This document shows positions 24,163 to 35,800 of a stretch of DNA of 64,000 nucleotides, piece after piece. This DNA comes from Trifolium pratense (Eukaryota > Streptophyta > Magnoliopsida > Fabales > Fabaceae): contig NC_060059.1 of NCBI RefSeq assembly GCF_020283565.1, positions 36,696,338-36,760,337 of the forward strand, given 5' to 3'. A program made the translations under genes and the position numbers. The notes below the pieces were generated by a model. It had not been told where the DNA came from and did not search any database. It saw only the letters and a program-made list of their open reading frames with translations. Position 1 is the stretch's first letter. Every line of letters begins with the position of its first letter.

Positions 24163-24372
24163 GATCCGTTTGACCCAGTTTTTTTTAGAGCTTATGCAAA
24201 CAGTTTATACAATATAAATTAAGTTTTATGTTATTTTATAAGTTCACACTAGTGAAAATTGTAATTTTATAAATTATTTTATCATAAACTATCTTGACAA
24301 ACTTATAATAATATATATAAATCGCATAAACTGTTTACATAAGCTCTAAAAAAAATTGGGACAAACGAGCTC
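24163..24372. mobile_element. hAT-like foldback MITE
   Basis: Inverted termini CCGTTTGACCCAGTTTTTTT and AAAAAAATTGGGACAAACG, extended inwards by AGAGCTTATGC and its complement. No exact 8-bp target duplication is visible, so the hAT label is tentative. Confidence 0.6.
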
Positions 24373-24389
24373 TTATTATCGTCAATATT

Positions 24390-24795
24390 TTAAGGGAAAT
24401 TCTATGGTACATTTGATACTTTCTAATGTATCGGTATATCAGATATTTAAATAAGTAGATAAATGGATATTTTTTAAAAGAAATCATGTTTTATATCATT
24501 AAAAACATTATAATAACTAAATATTATTTATCAAAACTGTTAAAAATATAAAATTTGACATTTTTTTAATTTTATTCCTAATAATCATCATTATTGAATT
24601 TTTTTAATGAAAAATGTTAAAAATTTAGTGTAATGTCTATAAATAATAAAATTGTGTTTTTTCTTGTGATATTATTATCTCTAAAATAAAATAATCGGTT
24701 AATTTATAAAAATAATTACTAATTTATCAATTTATCACTCTAATGTACCGGTACATTCAAATTATTCGAATATATCGTAGAAACTCTCATATTTT
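24390..24795. mobile_element. AT-rich foldback repeat, copy B (uninterrupted)
   Basis: Aligns with 19273-20040 but lacks the inserted MITE; at the corresponding position it reads CATTAAAAACATTATAATAA without a break. It provides a paralogous empty site. Confidence 0.75.
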
Positions 24796-24799
24796 TTAA

Positions 24800-26240
24800 A
24801 TTTTTTTGGTACATAGAAGCTCTCATATTTTAAACGTATCAATATACAGTATGAATTTTATGACGAACCGGTAGTCCAACCATCCTTTACCAGTTTCAAC
24901 AAAGCACACGCAAAAAAAATTGCCACAGAAACCGCACTGTACTTTGCGTACAGTATCATGCACCCCCCCTTCTCCACAATTCCACGTGTTCCGTGTTTAC
25001 TGGCCGTACAATGCTCCCAAAACGTTTCATTTCCAACAACTTTTTTTTTTCCACCTCTTACAATTTTTATTTTATAAAAGAAAATAAAAAAACACTCCTC
25101 AAGATTAATTTTTAAATTGAATAATTTATACAGATTTTACTTACTTATTGGTGACCGAATTTAAAATTATTAGAGTCTCATTTTTGTAAAAATATAAGTT
25201 CTGCATCTGCACTAAAAGATAAAAATAAAAAGAAGAAGAAGAAGAAGAAAAGGAAACATTCAACTTATAGTAATTAGGATAGTTAAAATAGAAGTTCTAT
25301 GTTCTAACATTAAATTTTAGACAGGCTTATCCTTTATTCATTTTACTTATTTTACTCAACTTTTTCCTTATACAGGAGGGTATTTGTTTGTTTTTTATGC
25401 AGAATTTCTTTATTTACTTTTGTACTAAAATTAGTAATTTTATGTAAACAAAAAAAAAATTAGTAATTTTATTTGGTAAATTAAATGTATCATTCACGCG
25501 CAACTGCAAAGATTAATTTTCATAGGCACTTACCAAAGATTGAACTCAGGACCAAATGGTTAAGAGTCTAAGAGATTCAAGTATCTATCATTTATGCCAC
25601 AATATCTTGGTACTAAGTAACTCAGTTTTTTTAACGTAAGTAACTCAGTTGTTAGCCACTAAAACTATTATTAAAGTGACAGATGATTTCTACTTCTCCA
25701 CACTTATAATGTGAATCTAATCACCAAACTACTCAGACATTAAAAAGTTTATAATTTTGGTCTCACAATCTTTTTACGATTCAGTTTTATCATTGACAAA
25801 AAAAACAATACTAAAATAGATTAGTCTGTATTACATTCGAGTCAAAGACAAAATTAGTCGCTTTAAGAAAAAGTTAAACAAGAAATGTAATAATTTTTGT
25901 CAGCAAAAATTCAACGATTAAATTAATTGCAGCTACGACCGAATTAAATTACAATTAAAAAATCAGCGACTAAATTAAATGTCAACGGCGACCAAATTAA
26001 ATTACGAAAACAACTAGCGACTTAAATTTAAAAAATACATTTTAGGCCTATAATAGGTATTTATTTACTTTATATTTTTGGTAAAATTGGTAAAATGCTC
26101 TTTATTTTATTTTTTTACTAAAACGTATTTGTTCCTTAAATTTATATATTTCCTGAATTTATGATTTTTTTTATTTTTTTTTTACAATAGAATTTATGAT
26201 ATCCTGACACTTTATTAATTTATCAATTAATCATTTGTCT
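24800..26240. other. Intergenic spacer upstream of the GMI1-like gene
   Basis: AT-rich with no gene seen. The stretch 25525-25615 (minus strand) has a tRNA-like B box (GAGTTCAATC) and resembles a legume SINE. A C-rich patch with GTACAGTATC words sits at 24935-24980. Confidence 0.4.
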
Positions 26241-26306
26241 TTATTATCTCTCTCCTCAAGAGTCACACTATTTTTACTCATAAGTACTTTTTGGTCTTCT
26301 TTTCTT

Positions 26307-26319
26307 CTTTCACTATAAG
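26307..26319. promoter_or_regulatory. CTT(N7)AAG motif, possible SOG1 site
   Basis: Reads CTT-TCACTAT-AAG. SOG1, the plant DNA-damage NAC regulator, binds CTT(N)7AAG, and Arabidopsis GMI1 is one of its induced targets. The match overlaps the TATA-like CTATAAG of the presumed core promoter. One such match is expected by chance about once per 4 kb, so function is inferred only. Confidence 0.4.
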
Positions 26320-26329
26320 TAGCAAAAAC

Positions 26330-26855
26330 TCTCTTCAATCTCTTTCACTTCCAAAAACCCATTCAAAACCCTTTCCTTTTCCTTCCGTTTCTCATAAGCT
26401 TCAATTTCTTCAGAAACCGCGTTTCATAATCACTTTTTTAAGGTATAAGCTTATTTCATACTTTCATTTCATTTCCTTGCTCTGCACGGAACATTAAGAT
26501 TCTCACCAAAATCATACTCGTTTTTTTTTTGTGTTCTTGAGTAAATCCACTTCTGTTTCGTATCATTTGTTTAATAAATGCGTATTTCACAATTAGTTTT
26601 CGTATTTTTAAGCTTAGATTTGAATAACTGAAGTAGCTTTAGCTTTCATTGAAGCTCTGAAATGTACTAAGTTTATTTATGGTTCTTCTTTGTTATATGA
26701 TGATATATCTGATTTTGAAATTATTTTTTTGATTTTTTTAATAATTTTTTTTAGGTATTTAGTTTATTTTTTGTTTTCTGTTTGTTGATTTGCTTAGTTT
26801 GAAGAAAAAGTAGTATTGAAATTGAAACTATGGTGTTTTTTATTCTGTTTTGCAG
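26330..26855 (+). other. 5' UTR exon and leader intron of the GMI1-like gene
   Basis: A CT-rich leader ends at AAG (26440-26442) followed by a donor GTATAAG. The intron runs 26443-26855 and ends TTTTGCAG, two bases before the ATG at 26858. The leader has no ATG-initiated frame of note. Confidence 0.55.
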
Positions 26856-26857
26856 AC

Positions 26858-29800
26858 ATGGAAAGGGGGGTTAATGGCAACCCTAAAAAGCGGAAAATGG
26901 GGGAAAGGGACGGAGACGATGATGATGCTGGAGTTCGGAAAAGGAGAATGTTTAAGATTTTGTTGCCGAATGAAACTAGTGTAGATTTGACAGTACCTAA
27001 TGATGAAAATAAATTGTCTGTTGGGGATTTTATTAATTTGGTTCAAAAGAAGTATTTGGAAGTTTGGAAGAAAAGTGAATCTATGAGGAAAAAAAGGGAT
27101 ATCAATTGGAAGAGTAGTGGTTTGTATCTTGAAGATCGTAATGATAATAAGATTAGGAATGTTATTGATTTAAATAATTTCACGCCTTACAAGCGTCACA
27201 TTTTACGCCTTAATGTTAGTATAAAATACCGATTCTGCTTTCTTTTGTTTGTGTTATTTTATTTCTGTTTCTTTACTCTAATTTTGTGTTTGATATTTGT
27301 TTTTATTGTTGTATTTTTTCACAATCAGGATGGGAGTGCCAATGTTGTTGAAACTTTTGAGGTTAGAATTTCTATTGTTTCTCTGCCTCTGTCAGCTATA
27401 TGTAATTTCTTTTGTGTTCTAAAGGGCCTAACGGCGAAATTCACACACTTCTTAGCACTTAGTGTGTGCGAGTTTCGCTGCCTCTGTCCCTGCAGTTTTA
27501 TAGAGGGACTAAAAACACTAGTAAAATGTTTTTGAAATAGGGAATGAAGTTGGATAAAATTTATGTAAGAATGAACTTAAAAAATTGTGATTTTACATTG
27601 CACATTTAGTATTTATTATTTTAGAAATTTATCAGGTAAAATGAATTCTTAAATAAGAGAGGGAAAATGAAATTGGAATTTTCTCTTAACAATTGAATGT
27701 TGTGATTTTGATACTATTATTGTGCATATGCCTGAAATGCAGAATATGTGGGACTTGACGCCGGATACACAGTTGCTACTGGAGCTTCCTGAAGAATATA
27801 CTTTTGAAGCGGCTATTGCTGACTTGATTGTGAGCTCATTAACAAAACAGACTATAAACTCAATTTCTTATAAAGACTTTGCACATATCAACACTAACAC
27901 TGTTATTCATTTATCAGGATAATGCTTTGCAGGCTGTGTGGCAAAATGAGACAAATAATAGGAAGCTCGTTTGGTATGGTCACATGACATCAATGTGATA
28001 ATGATATTTCATTTTTATCCTTTATTTGACAAAAGAGTCCATATATTGTTGGAAACACTATTTATATTCAATGTGTCCAATTTTCATGGAAATTAAATTG
28101 TTGATGTTTTAATGATTAATTGGCACATATTGACACTGTTGTCATCTTTTTCTGATTGTTATAAAAGTATTGAAAAATACATAGTTGATTTTTACTGTCT
28201 ATTGCGTCTGCTTCCTTGGTTTCTTATACCGGTGTAATCAATTATCACTTGTTCATTGACTTTTTTTGTTTTGCAGTGTACAGGTTACCAAGAATAAGAT
28301 TATAATTTTCGACAATGGTCCTGGAATGGATGACTCCAATGAGAATTCCATATTAAAATGGTAGCTATCTGATTGCAGTTTATTTCATGAACGTTTTGAA
28401 GTTGCGAGGCACATTCTAATAACATGTTATTTGAGTTAAAATAAACTTACTTTCTGAGGCCTTTTGAACTTTTTATTATTTATAACTTTGATACTTGCTA
28501 TAGATTTGTTGGTCAGCTGAATTCAACTTTTTCTCTTTCTCACTCAATTTCATTGCATGTGCATCCTTAGTTGCTATCACAATATGTAACTTTCTTACTT
28601 AATGATCTCTGACAGCTGATCAATTTAAACTCTTTCTATGTTGATGTGCTAAGAGATTCAAAGTTAGGTGTCATGAATAAAGTTTCAGTAAAACATTTTA
28701 GGTTTTTCAATTTAACCAAGCTTAGTACCTCAAAAATTATGGAAGGAGGGATATTAATTGATTGTACTGCTCATAGATAGCAATAGGTGATGCAATTTTC
28801 AGCTGGAACGGTCTAACTATGTTTTGCAAATTTTGGTTATTATTTGTGCTAAGTACTACTTTGGTTGGTTTTAGAAAACTTTTTTTTTCCTGCTTTGTCA
28901 ATATAATTATAAGAATGCCACCTTATGTTCATTTTGTTTTCATATTTTTTGCCGTGTTCTCAATTTAACCATTTTTGCTTTATAAGTATCAGCAAATCCA
29001 AATGAACATTTTCTCCAAAAGAAAAACAAGTCCTAAAATATTCTAGTACTTTTTTTCTTTCTAAATTACACCCAGTTTTCAAACATTGCTAGCTTTTGTT
29101 CTGAATAAATGAGTATTTGTCTTTAACACAAGAGACTTTTAAATTTTAAAATAATAAATCACACTCACACTTTCAGTGACTTTCAATCTAATTGTACCAT
29201 GCATTTTATGATTTATCTGTTTTCATGTTCACCGTCATCTCTTGATTATGGACTTCTTATCTATTGTTCAGGGGAAAGATGGGTGCCTCACTTCACAGAT
29301 TATCAAAATCAGATGCTATTGGTGGACAACCCCCGTACTTAATGGTATTCTTCACAATTTCACTCTTTCACCCTTAAATCTTTGTTGAACATGCTTGTTT
29401 TAACATGCTCTAATAGAAGTATCTTTAAGCTAGAATAGCATTTCTTCATTAAACAATTTTTTATTTTTGCTGAAGATCTTCAATTCTTTATTGTAAAATG
29501 CTCAAATATTACAAGCATTTTAAGTTAACAGAACATACCTACCTACATAAATCATATTTGAAGATATGCTATATGTGATACTTATGCCTAAAGAAATATC
29601 AAAATGTTAAACATTGGGATTTACAACTCCTTTGCATGTTTTAATTTTTTTTGTTTGTTTATATATTGTTTGTACTATGCAGCCTTATTTTGGGATGTTC
29701 GGATATGGTGGACCTGTAGCATCTATGCATCTAGGGAAGTATGTTTTCTTAAGATAAATCTCCTTCTGTCTTCTTCTGTTTAAGTGCATCCCAAAATTTA

Positions 29801-32800
29801 TCTCTTTATCACTCCCTCTCTCTTATTTTTGCTATTCTCACATTACAGTCGTACTTGTGTTTCGTCCAAAACAAAAAAAGTAAAGAAAGTCTACCAGTTA
29901 TATCTTGACAGAGAGGATTTAATAAAACAATCTAACCCTGAAGCCACATGGAAGGTATTCATGTTTCCTTAACAATGCAATGACTTTAATGCATTTGTTT
30001 TTGTCTTATTTATGTCTTTTTTTTTTTCAAATTTAGGCGACGGGTGGCATAAGGGAACCTTCAAGGAATGAAATCGATAATTCTCAAGGCAGCTTTACAA
30101 AGGTATATACATTTCTTGTCTTTGGCCTATTATTTTTCTCGTCTGTTTTCAGCATTGTGGAATAGGAGAGGAAGGAATTTAATAGAGGGAAGGAAAGCTA
30201 GGGGAGTGAAAATAAAAATCATAAATGTTATGGTTGAAGTGGAGGGGAAGGAAAGGAAACATAAGAAATTCATGAAGTAGTTTTGTAACACACTAGAATA
30301 ACATGTAAGGATGAAACTAAACACATGATTTGATACTGTTGCAGGTTGAAATTTTTGAGCCAAAACTAAAAGATGTTGATATTAACAAACTCCGGTGCCA
30401 CCTCAAAGATATATATTTCCCCTATATTCAGGTTTGAACATGCTAGTGAATTCAATCAATGCAACCGATTCAATTATATCTTGTCAATTTTTGTATGATT
30501 GTTACTTCATATGTTCATTTTTATTTTAACATAAAAATCAATATTAATCATTATTGTTCCTTGGCAAAATATTGTTTTCACGGCCTTGAACATACGTGTT
30601 TTTATTTGTTTCATTCATGCAGAATGACGACTTGTCTGCCAAAGGGAAAACTATTACACCAATTCAGTTCCAGGTTCTTTCTCTATTACTACACCTTTAC
30701 TAGCTCATTGATACTATTACGGATTAATCTGGTAGCATATTTATCTCAAGTACTCAATAAATATTAGAACTCGGAACTACAGCCAACTCTTTGATGTTAG
30801 CTGTATAATGTAATTCGGTTATACTTGTGTTCAGTTAGTTTAGTTATTGCAGAGTTGGCATTAGTGTTAAGTATTGCGGAAACTTGTTCTTTACAAGTAT
30901 CATTGCTTTGTACATTTTGATTTGATTTGTTGCTTAACAGACTATACTGAGAAAAAAATAAGACATGTATGTAATCTAATTTATGAATCTTGACAGAGGA
31001 TTCTTTTATTCTTTCGGTGGCTGCCTGCAGACTCCTTGAGTTTTACTGTGTCAAACCTTAATGAGAAAAATGGCAGCATGAATATTATTTAATACACACA
31101 ATGAACAAATTTTTTTTCATCATTCTTTTTCGTTTTCTCAATTTATATTTTAATTAATATTATTTTATGAGTGAAGAAGCTTTCAAATTAAAGCATATTT
31201 TCTCTGTTCCAACTAAGATTTGCTGAAGAATCATGTATCAGTATATCACATTCATTCAATATTTTAAAGAAAAATTGTAATTTTTGTTCCATGAAAGGGT
31301 TACTTTATGTCATGAAACAGCATATATAAGATGGTAACAAATTTGGTTCTTTTCAGGTCAACTGTGTTGATCTGACAGAGGTTCAAGGCGGGGAGATTGC
31401 AACTACCAATTTGCATTCTTGCAATGGTCCTGAATTTGTTCTGCAGCTTCATATGAAACGTTTACAGGACCACGGTATGTTGATGAATTATAATTCTTTC
31501 AAGCAATATATAGTTTGAGATATGATAAATGATATTTTTTTAATCAGTGTTTCTAATATTACTGCTTATCCATTTCATCTGATTATCTGTAAAGAAATGT
31601 GAGTGTTCAGTTCTATTTGAATAACTATTTTTAGGTTCAAGGGAATTCCAAGAAGCAAATGCACGACTTAGATTTGTATATTTCCCTTTCACAGAGGTAA
31701 AAGAAGTCTACAGTATTGGACTTTGTCTATATTGAATCTCATTATCAAGACCAATCAAATGAATATGTATATAATTACAGGGAAAAGAGAGTATTGACAG
31801 GATTTTGGAAAATTTAACTGCTGACGGTTATATGATAAGGGAAAGCTTTGAAACCTTTAGTCGCGTTTCTGTTAGGCGGCTTGGTCGTCTCCTTCCAGAT
31901 GCTCGCTGGGTAAACTTCCAACCTTTTCCCTGAACTTCATTAAAATTTCTATAGAGATATTATTTTTAAATAAATAATATAAAATATATTTTTATAGAAA
32001 AATCTCACTAACATGTTCTTTAATGTAGTTTTATTCTTATCAACATCAATATCAGTCATGAATGCTAAAACTTTCAACTAAGTTTCATTCGATTAACTAT
32101 TGTTTTTTTAAATCAATTAACTAATTATTATTTATATTTTTTGACATATTTTTCGCCTAACCAAGCAAAAACAATTTTTTAGAGATTACTAATGAGTAGC
32201 AATTCTTTTGGACCAGACTTTACTTCCTTTTATGGACTATAGGAACAAAAGGGAGACTTATAAGGCAGCGATATTGAAGAGATGTTCCATGAGGGTTAAA
32301 TGCTATGTTGGTATGTAGTAACCGTTTGTTAGCATGCACTTTCATATTTATTATGTTTATTTGCTTGATCATCTGAGTCCGACTTTCTAATTTGCAGAAA
32401 CTGATGCTGGTTTTAAGCCTACTCAGTCAAAGGTTAGGCTTGCAAATGTTTAAAATATTTGTAAATAAATGTGCTACATGTGTGTCCTTTTCTGTTGAAT
32501 AGTTTTGTAATTATTTGCAAGCTTAACAATATCACGTTGCCATACTGGTGACATATTATACGGTGTACATATAAAAAGATGCATCATGCATCATGTATGT
32601 TCCATTGTTCCTCCCAAGAAAATACAAGTATTTGTGCTTTTTTCATATTTGTGTATACAGTTGGAAATTCTGCCATCATTGCGGTCCTCCCCCAGCCTGC
32701 CTAATTGTGGCATTTAGGTTGCTTTCATTGCAGCCTCCAACACCTTCATTGTGTTGGGTGTGAAGGGGTGGATTTAGTCCCACATTGCTTAGAGATATGG

Positions 32801-35800
32801 CGGGCAACCCTCACCATACAAGCTGGTTTTGTAAGGATGAGTTAAGCCCAATATAAAATCTCACAACATGTATAGATACATGTATACTACTATGAAGTAC
32901 GAAACCATAGGAGAGTAAGTTGGATATGAAACTAATGGGTCTGTTCTCTTTTTTCAGACGGATTTAGCTCACCAAAATCCTTTTACCATTGCTTTAAAGA
33001 ACTTGGGCAGTAAAATTTCAGACAAAGAGTCCGGTATTTTCTGCTTATAAATTTTCTTGACACTGTTTCAAGTTTATTGTCTTTATTATATATTAAAATA
33101 CTCAACTTATCTTTTATTTTAAATCAGCAGATGTTTCTGTTGAGATTACCAGGGATACAAAAGTGTTAACTCCTTTACAGCTAGAAAAGGAGTACCAGGA
33201 TTGGATATTACGTATGCACAATGATTATGATGAAGGAGCTTATGCCGGTGACTGTATGGATAAACCGGTTATACTTCTCAATCCACCGAACAAGAAAGCA
33301 CTTGGCCTTTTTCATGATGGTATGACTATCAAAATTTTGATGGCAATTGCTTCTCTATTTATGTTTTACTAGTGGAAATTCAATCCATAGCATTTTGAAG
33401 AAAATGTCCATGTATATGTGAATTTATTATTTATTATATGTATATTAAAACAGTTACACTAGACTAGTCCTTTTGTAGTTAAAATGTACATATTTGCTGC
33501 TAGTGGACTAAATTGAATCTTTCTTTTTGTGATTCTATTTTTCTTACTAATATGCAGTCATCAGAGTTCATCGGGTTCTGAAGAGAAAGGACAAGACATG
33601 GAGTCGTGAACAGAGAATTAAAGTGTTAAGGGGAGCATGTTCAGGGTGTCACAGTAACAATGTTTATGCAACCATAGAGTACTTTTTGATTGAAAAATTT
33701 GAAGGAGAGACGGGTGGTAAGATTTCTGATTGTAAAGCATTAGCCTAGAGGGAAATTAAAAGTATAGTATTGAACGAAATGCAATGAAATATATTTAAAC
33801 AGTCCACATTGTAGAATTTATTATCATATCATATCGTTCAATATGGATTTCCATATAAATTAAATCCATGTTATTAAAACATGAAGGATTATACATCTTT
33901 AAGCATTATATATGCTTTGAATCTTATAAGGTTGTTATATAAAAATGATTTTATATGATACTCAAAAGTTTTATACCCTTTTTTATTAATAATGACTTTG
34001 TTTTTACATTATTAATAATGGCTTATAGAATTTTGAACTCACTTGCAGTTTCTTCATCTGTGGTCTGCGGTTTGTTTCTTGTTAGTTGCTTTAAATTTTA
34101 ATGATTTTAAGTTTTTTTTTTTTTTTTGGGAATAATGATTTTAAGTTTAATGGTAAAGTCAACATGTTAGTATTTTTCTTTACAAGAAGTCAATGCATCT
34201 TTTTGTTGCTTGGGAAAATTATGCTGTCAACAAGAATTTAATACAGTACAAAAAAACAAGCTTTAATCAGAAACTTAATTAAAGCTGACTACTTTAAATA
34301 TTTTGTTGTTAATAGGAGATGCTCGGGTCCTATGCAGGTTCGTTGTACATATTATTGCAAAGCTCTGCCTACTAAAATCATTTTAAATTGTCTATATTCA
34401 CTTTCCTTTGCTTGATTTTAAAGGCCAATCGGTATCCCGGAAGAAAATGGATGCTCCCTTGATGTGAGTAATGAAGAAGATCCCGTATTAGATATTGGTA
34501 GCTCTTTGTCTTTACCTATGACCGTGATCTACGACGAAAAGGTTTGGTGATTAAATTTTGTTGTATATTTGTTCTATACCGTGGAAAAGCTATATGATTT
34601 CTAACTTCTAAGCAATATGTAACAGCTTGTACCTGTTGAAACTATTGAATGGGAAAATCGACTTAAAAAGTTAAAACAGAAATCTCCTGCTTGTACTCCG
34701 AGTCCACACCATTATAAAGGGAAGCAGGCTGATGTGGTAAGTATATTATTTGTAAATAGTAACTTAGCCGGTTTAGTATCTATAATTAGCATGTTGGTAT
34801 CAGTATCGTGAATAATTAATTATGTTAAATTCATGAATGAAAGCGTTCTTCTCTTACAAATAAGGGTCTTCTGAAGAGTTGAAACATCTCAATTTAAGAG
34901 CATCAAAAGGGAATTTCTTTTTTCTGTGGTACATGTCGTTGTTGTGGTAAGTGTGAGGTGAGTTAAGTCCCACATTGCTTAGAAAAGTGGAGGTTGGGTG
35001 GTTTATAAGTGAGAGGATCCATAAACCTAACGTCTTAAGATTTTGGGTAAAAGTGTGGTGTCTAGTGTGTTGCAACGACGAGAATTGAATGACTCACAAT
35101 TGAGGGGGAGATTGTTGTGGCAAGTGTGAGGTGAGTTAAGATCCACATTGCTTAGAAAAGTGGAGGTTGAATGGTTTATAAGTGAGAGGATCTATAAACC
35201 TAATGTCTTAAGTAAGGTTTTGGGTAAAAGTGTGGTGTCCAATTCACTTGTATTGTTGCTCTTAACCCAATGTGGATGATCCCCCGGCTGCTCCCTCGTG
35301 ACCCAACAGTCATTGAAGATTTCATCTACTTTTACTCAACCAAGGAAAAAATATGAGAAACTGAACAACTAAATTTTTAAGGACCTTTTCAAAATCTTCA
35401 TTAATCTATAAATTGCCTGAACTTATTATCACTAGTCAAGTCTGTATTGTTTAATTTAATTCTACTCTTTTTTTTTTGGTCTAATAGCTTAGTGGCTAAA
35501 CTCACACTTTAAGTGTGGAGAAGTGAGAAATTTGGGGTTCAAACCCCGGCCACCTTAATAATGTCCCTGTAGCTACTAACTGAGCTACAGTTACGGCAAT
35601 TTAAGTTGTAGTTACGGCAATTTAATAATGTCCCTGTAGCTACTAACTGAGCTACATGTTTATAGTTTTTGATTCAATTATTATATATTGTAAGTTGTAG
35701 TTTTCCTTTGTAAATTATTGTTTCGTCTCTTTGAGCATCATGCAATGCAATATCGTGCCTTGATGATTTTTTCTGTTAGGTGGACTCAATCAGTAGAAGT

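Noticed and set aside
26291..26497. Open frame over the GMI1-like leader
   Set aside because: It has no ATG start, runs through the proposed 5' UTR donor, and is Ser/Phe-rich as expected from a CT-rich leader.
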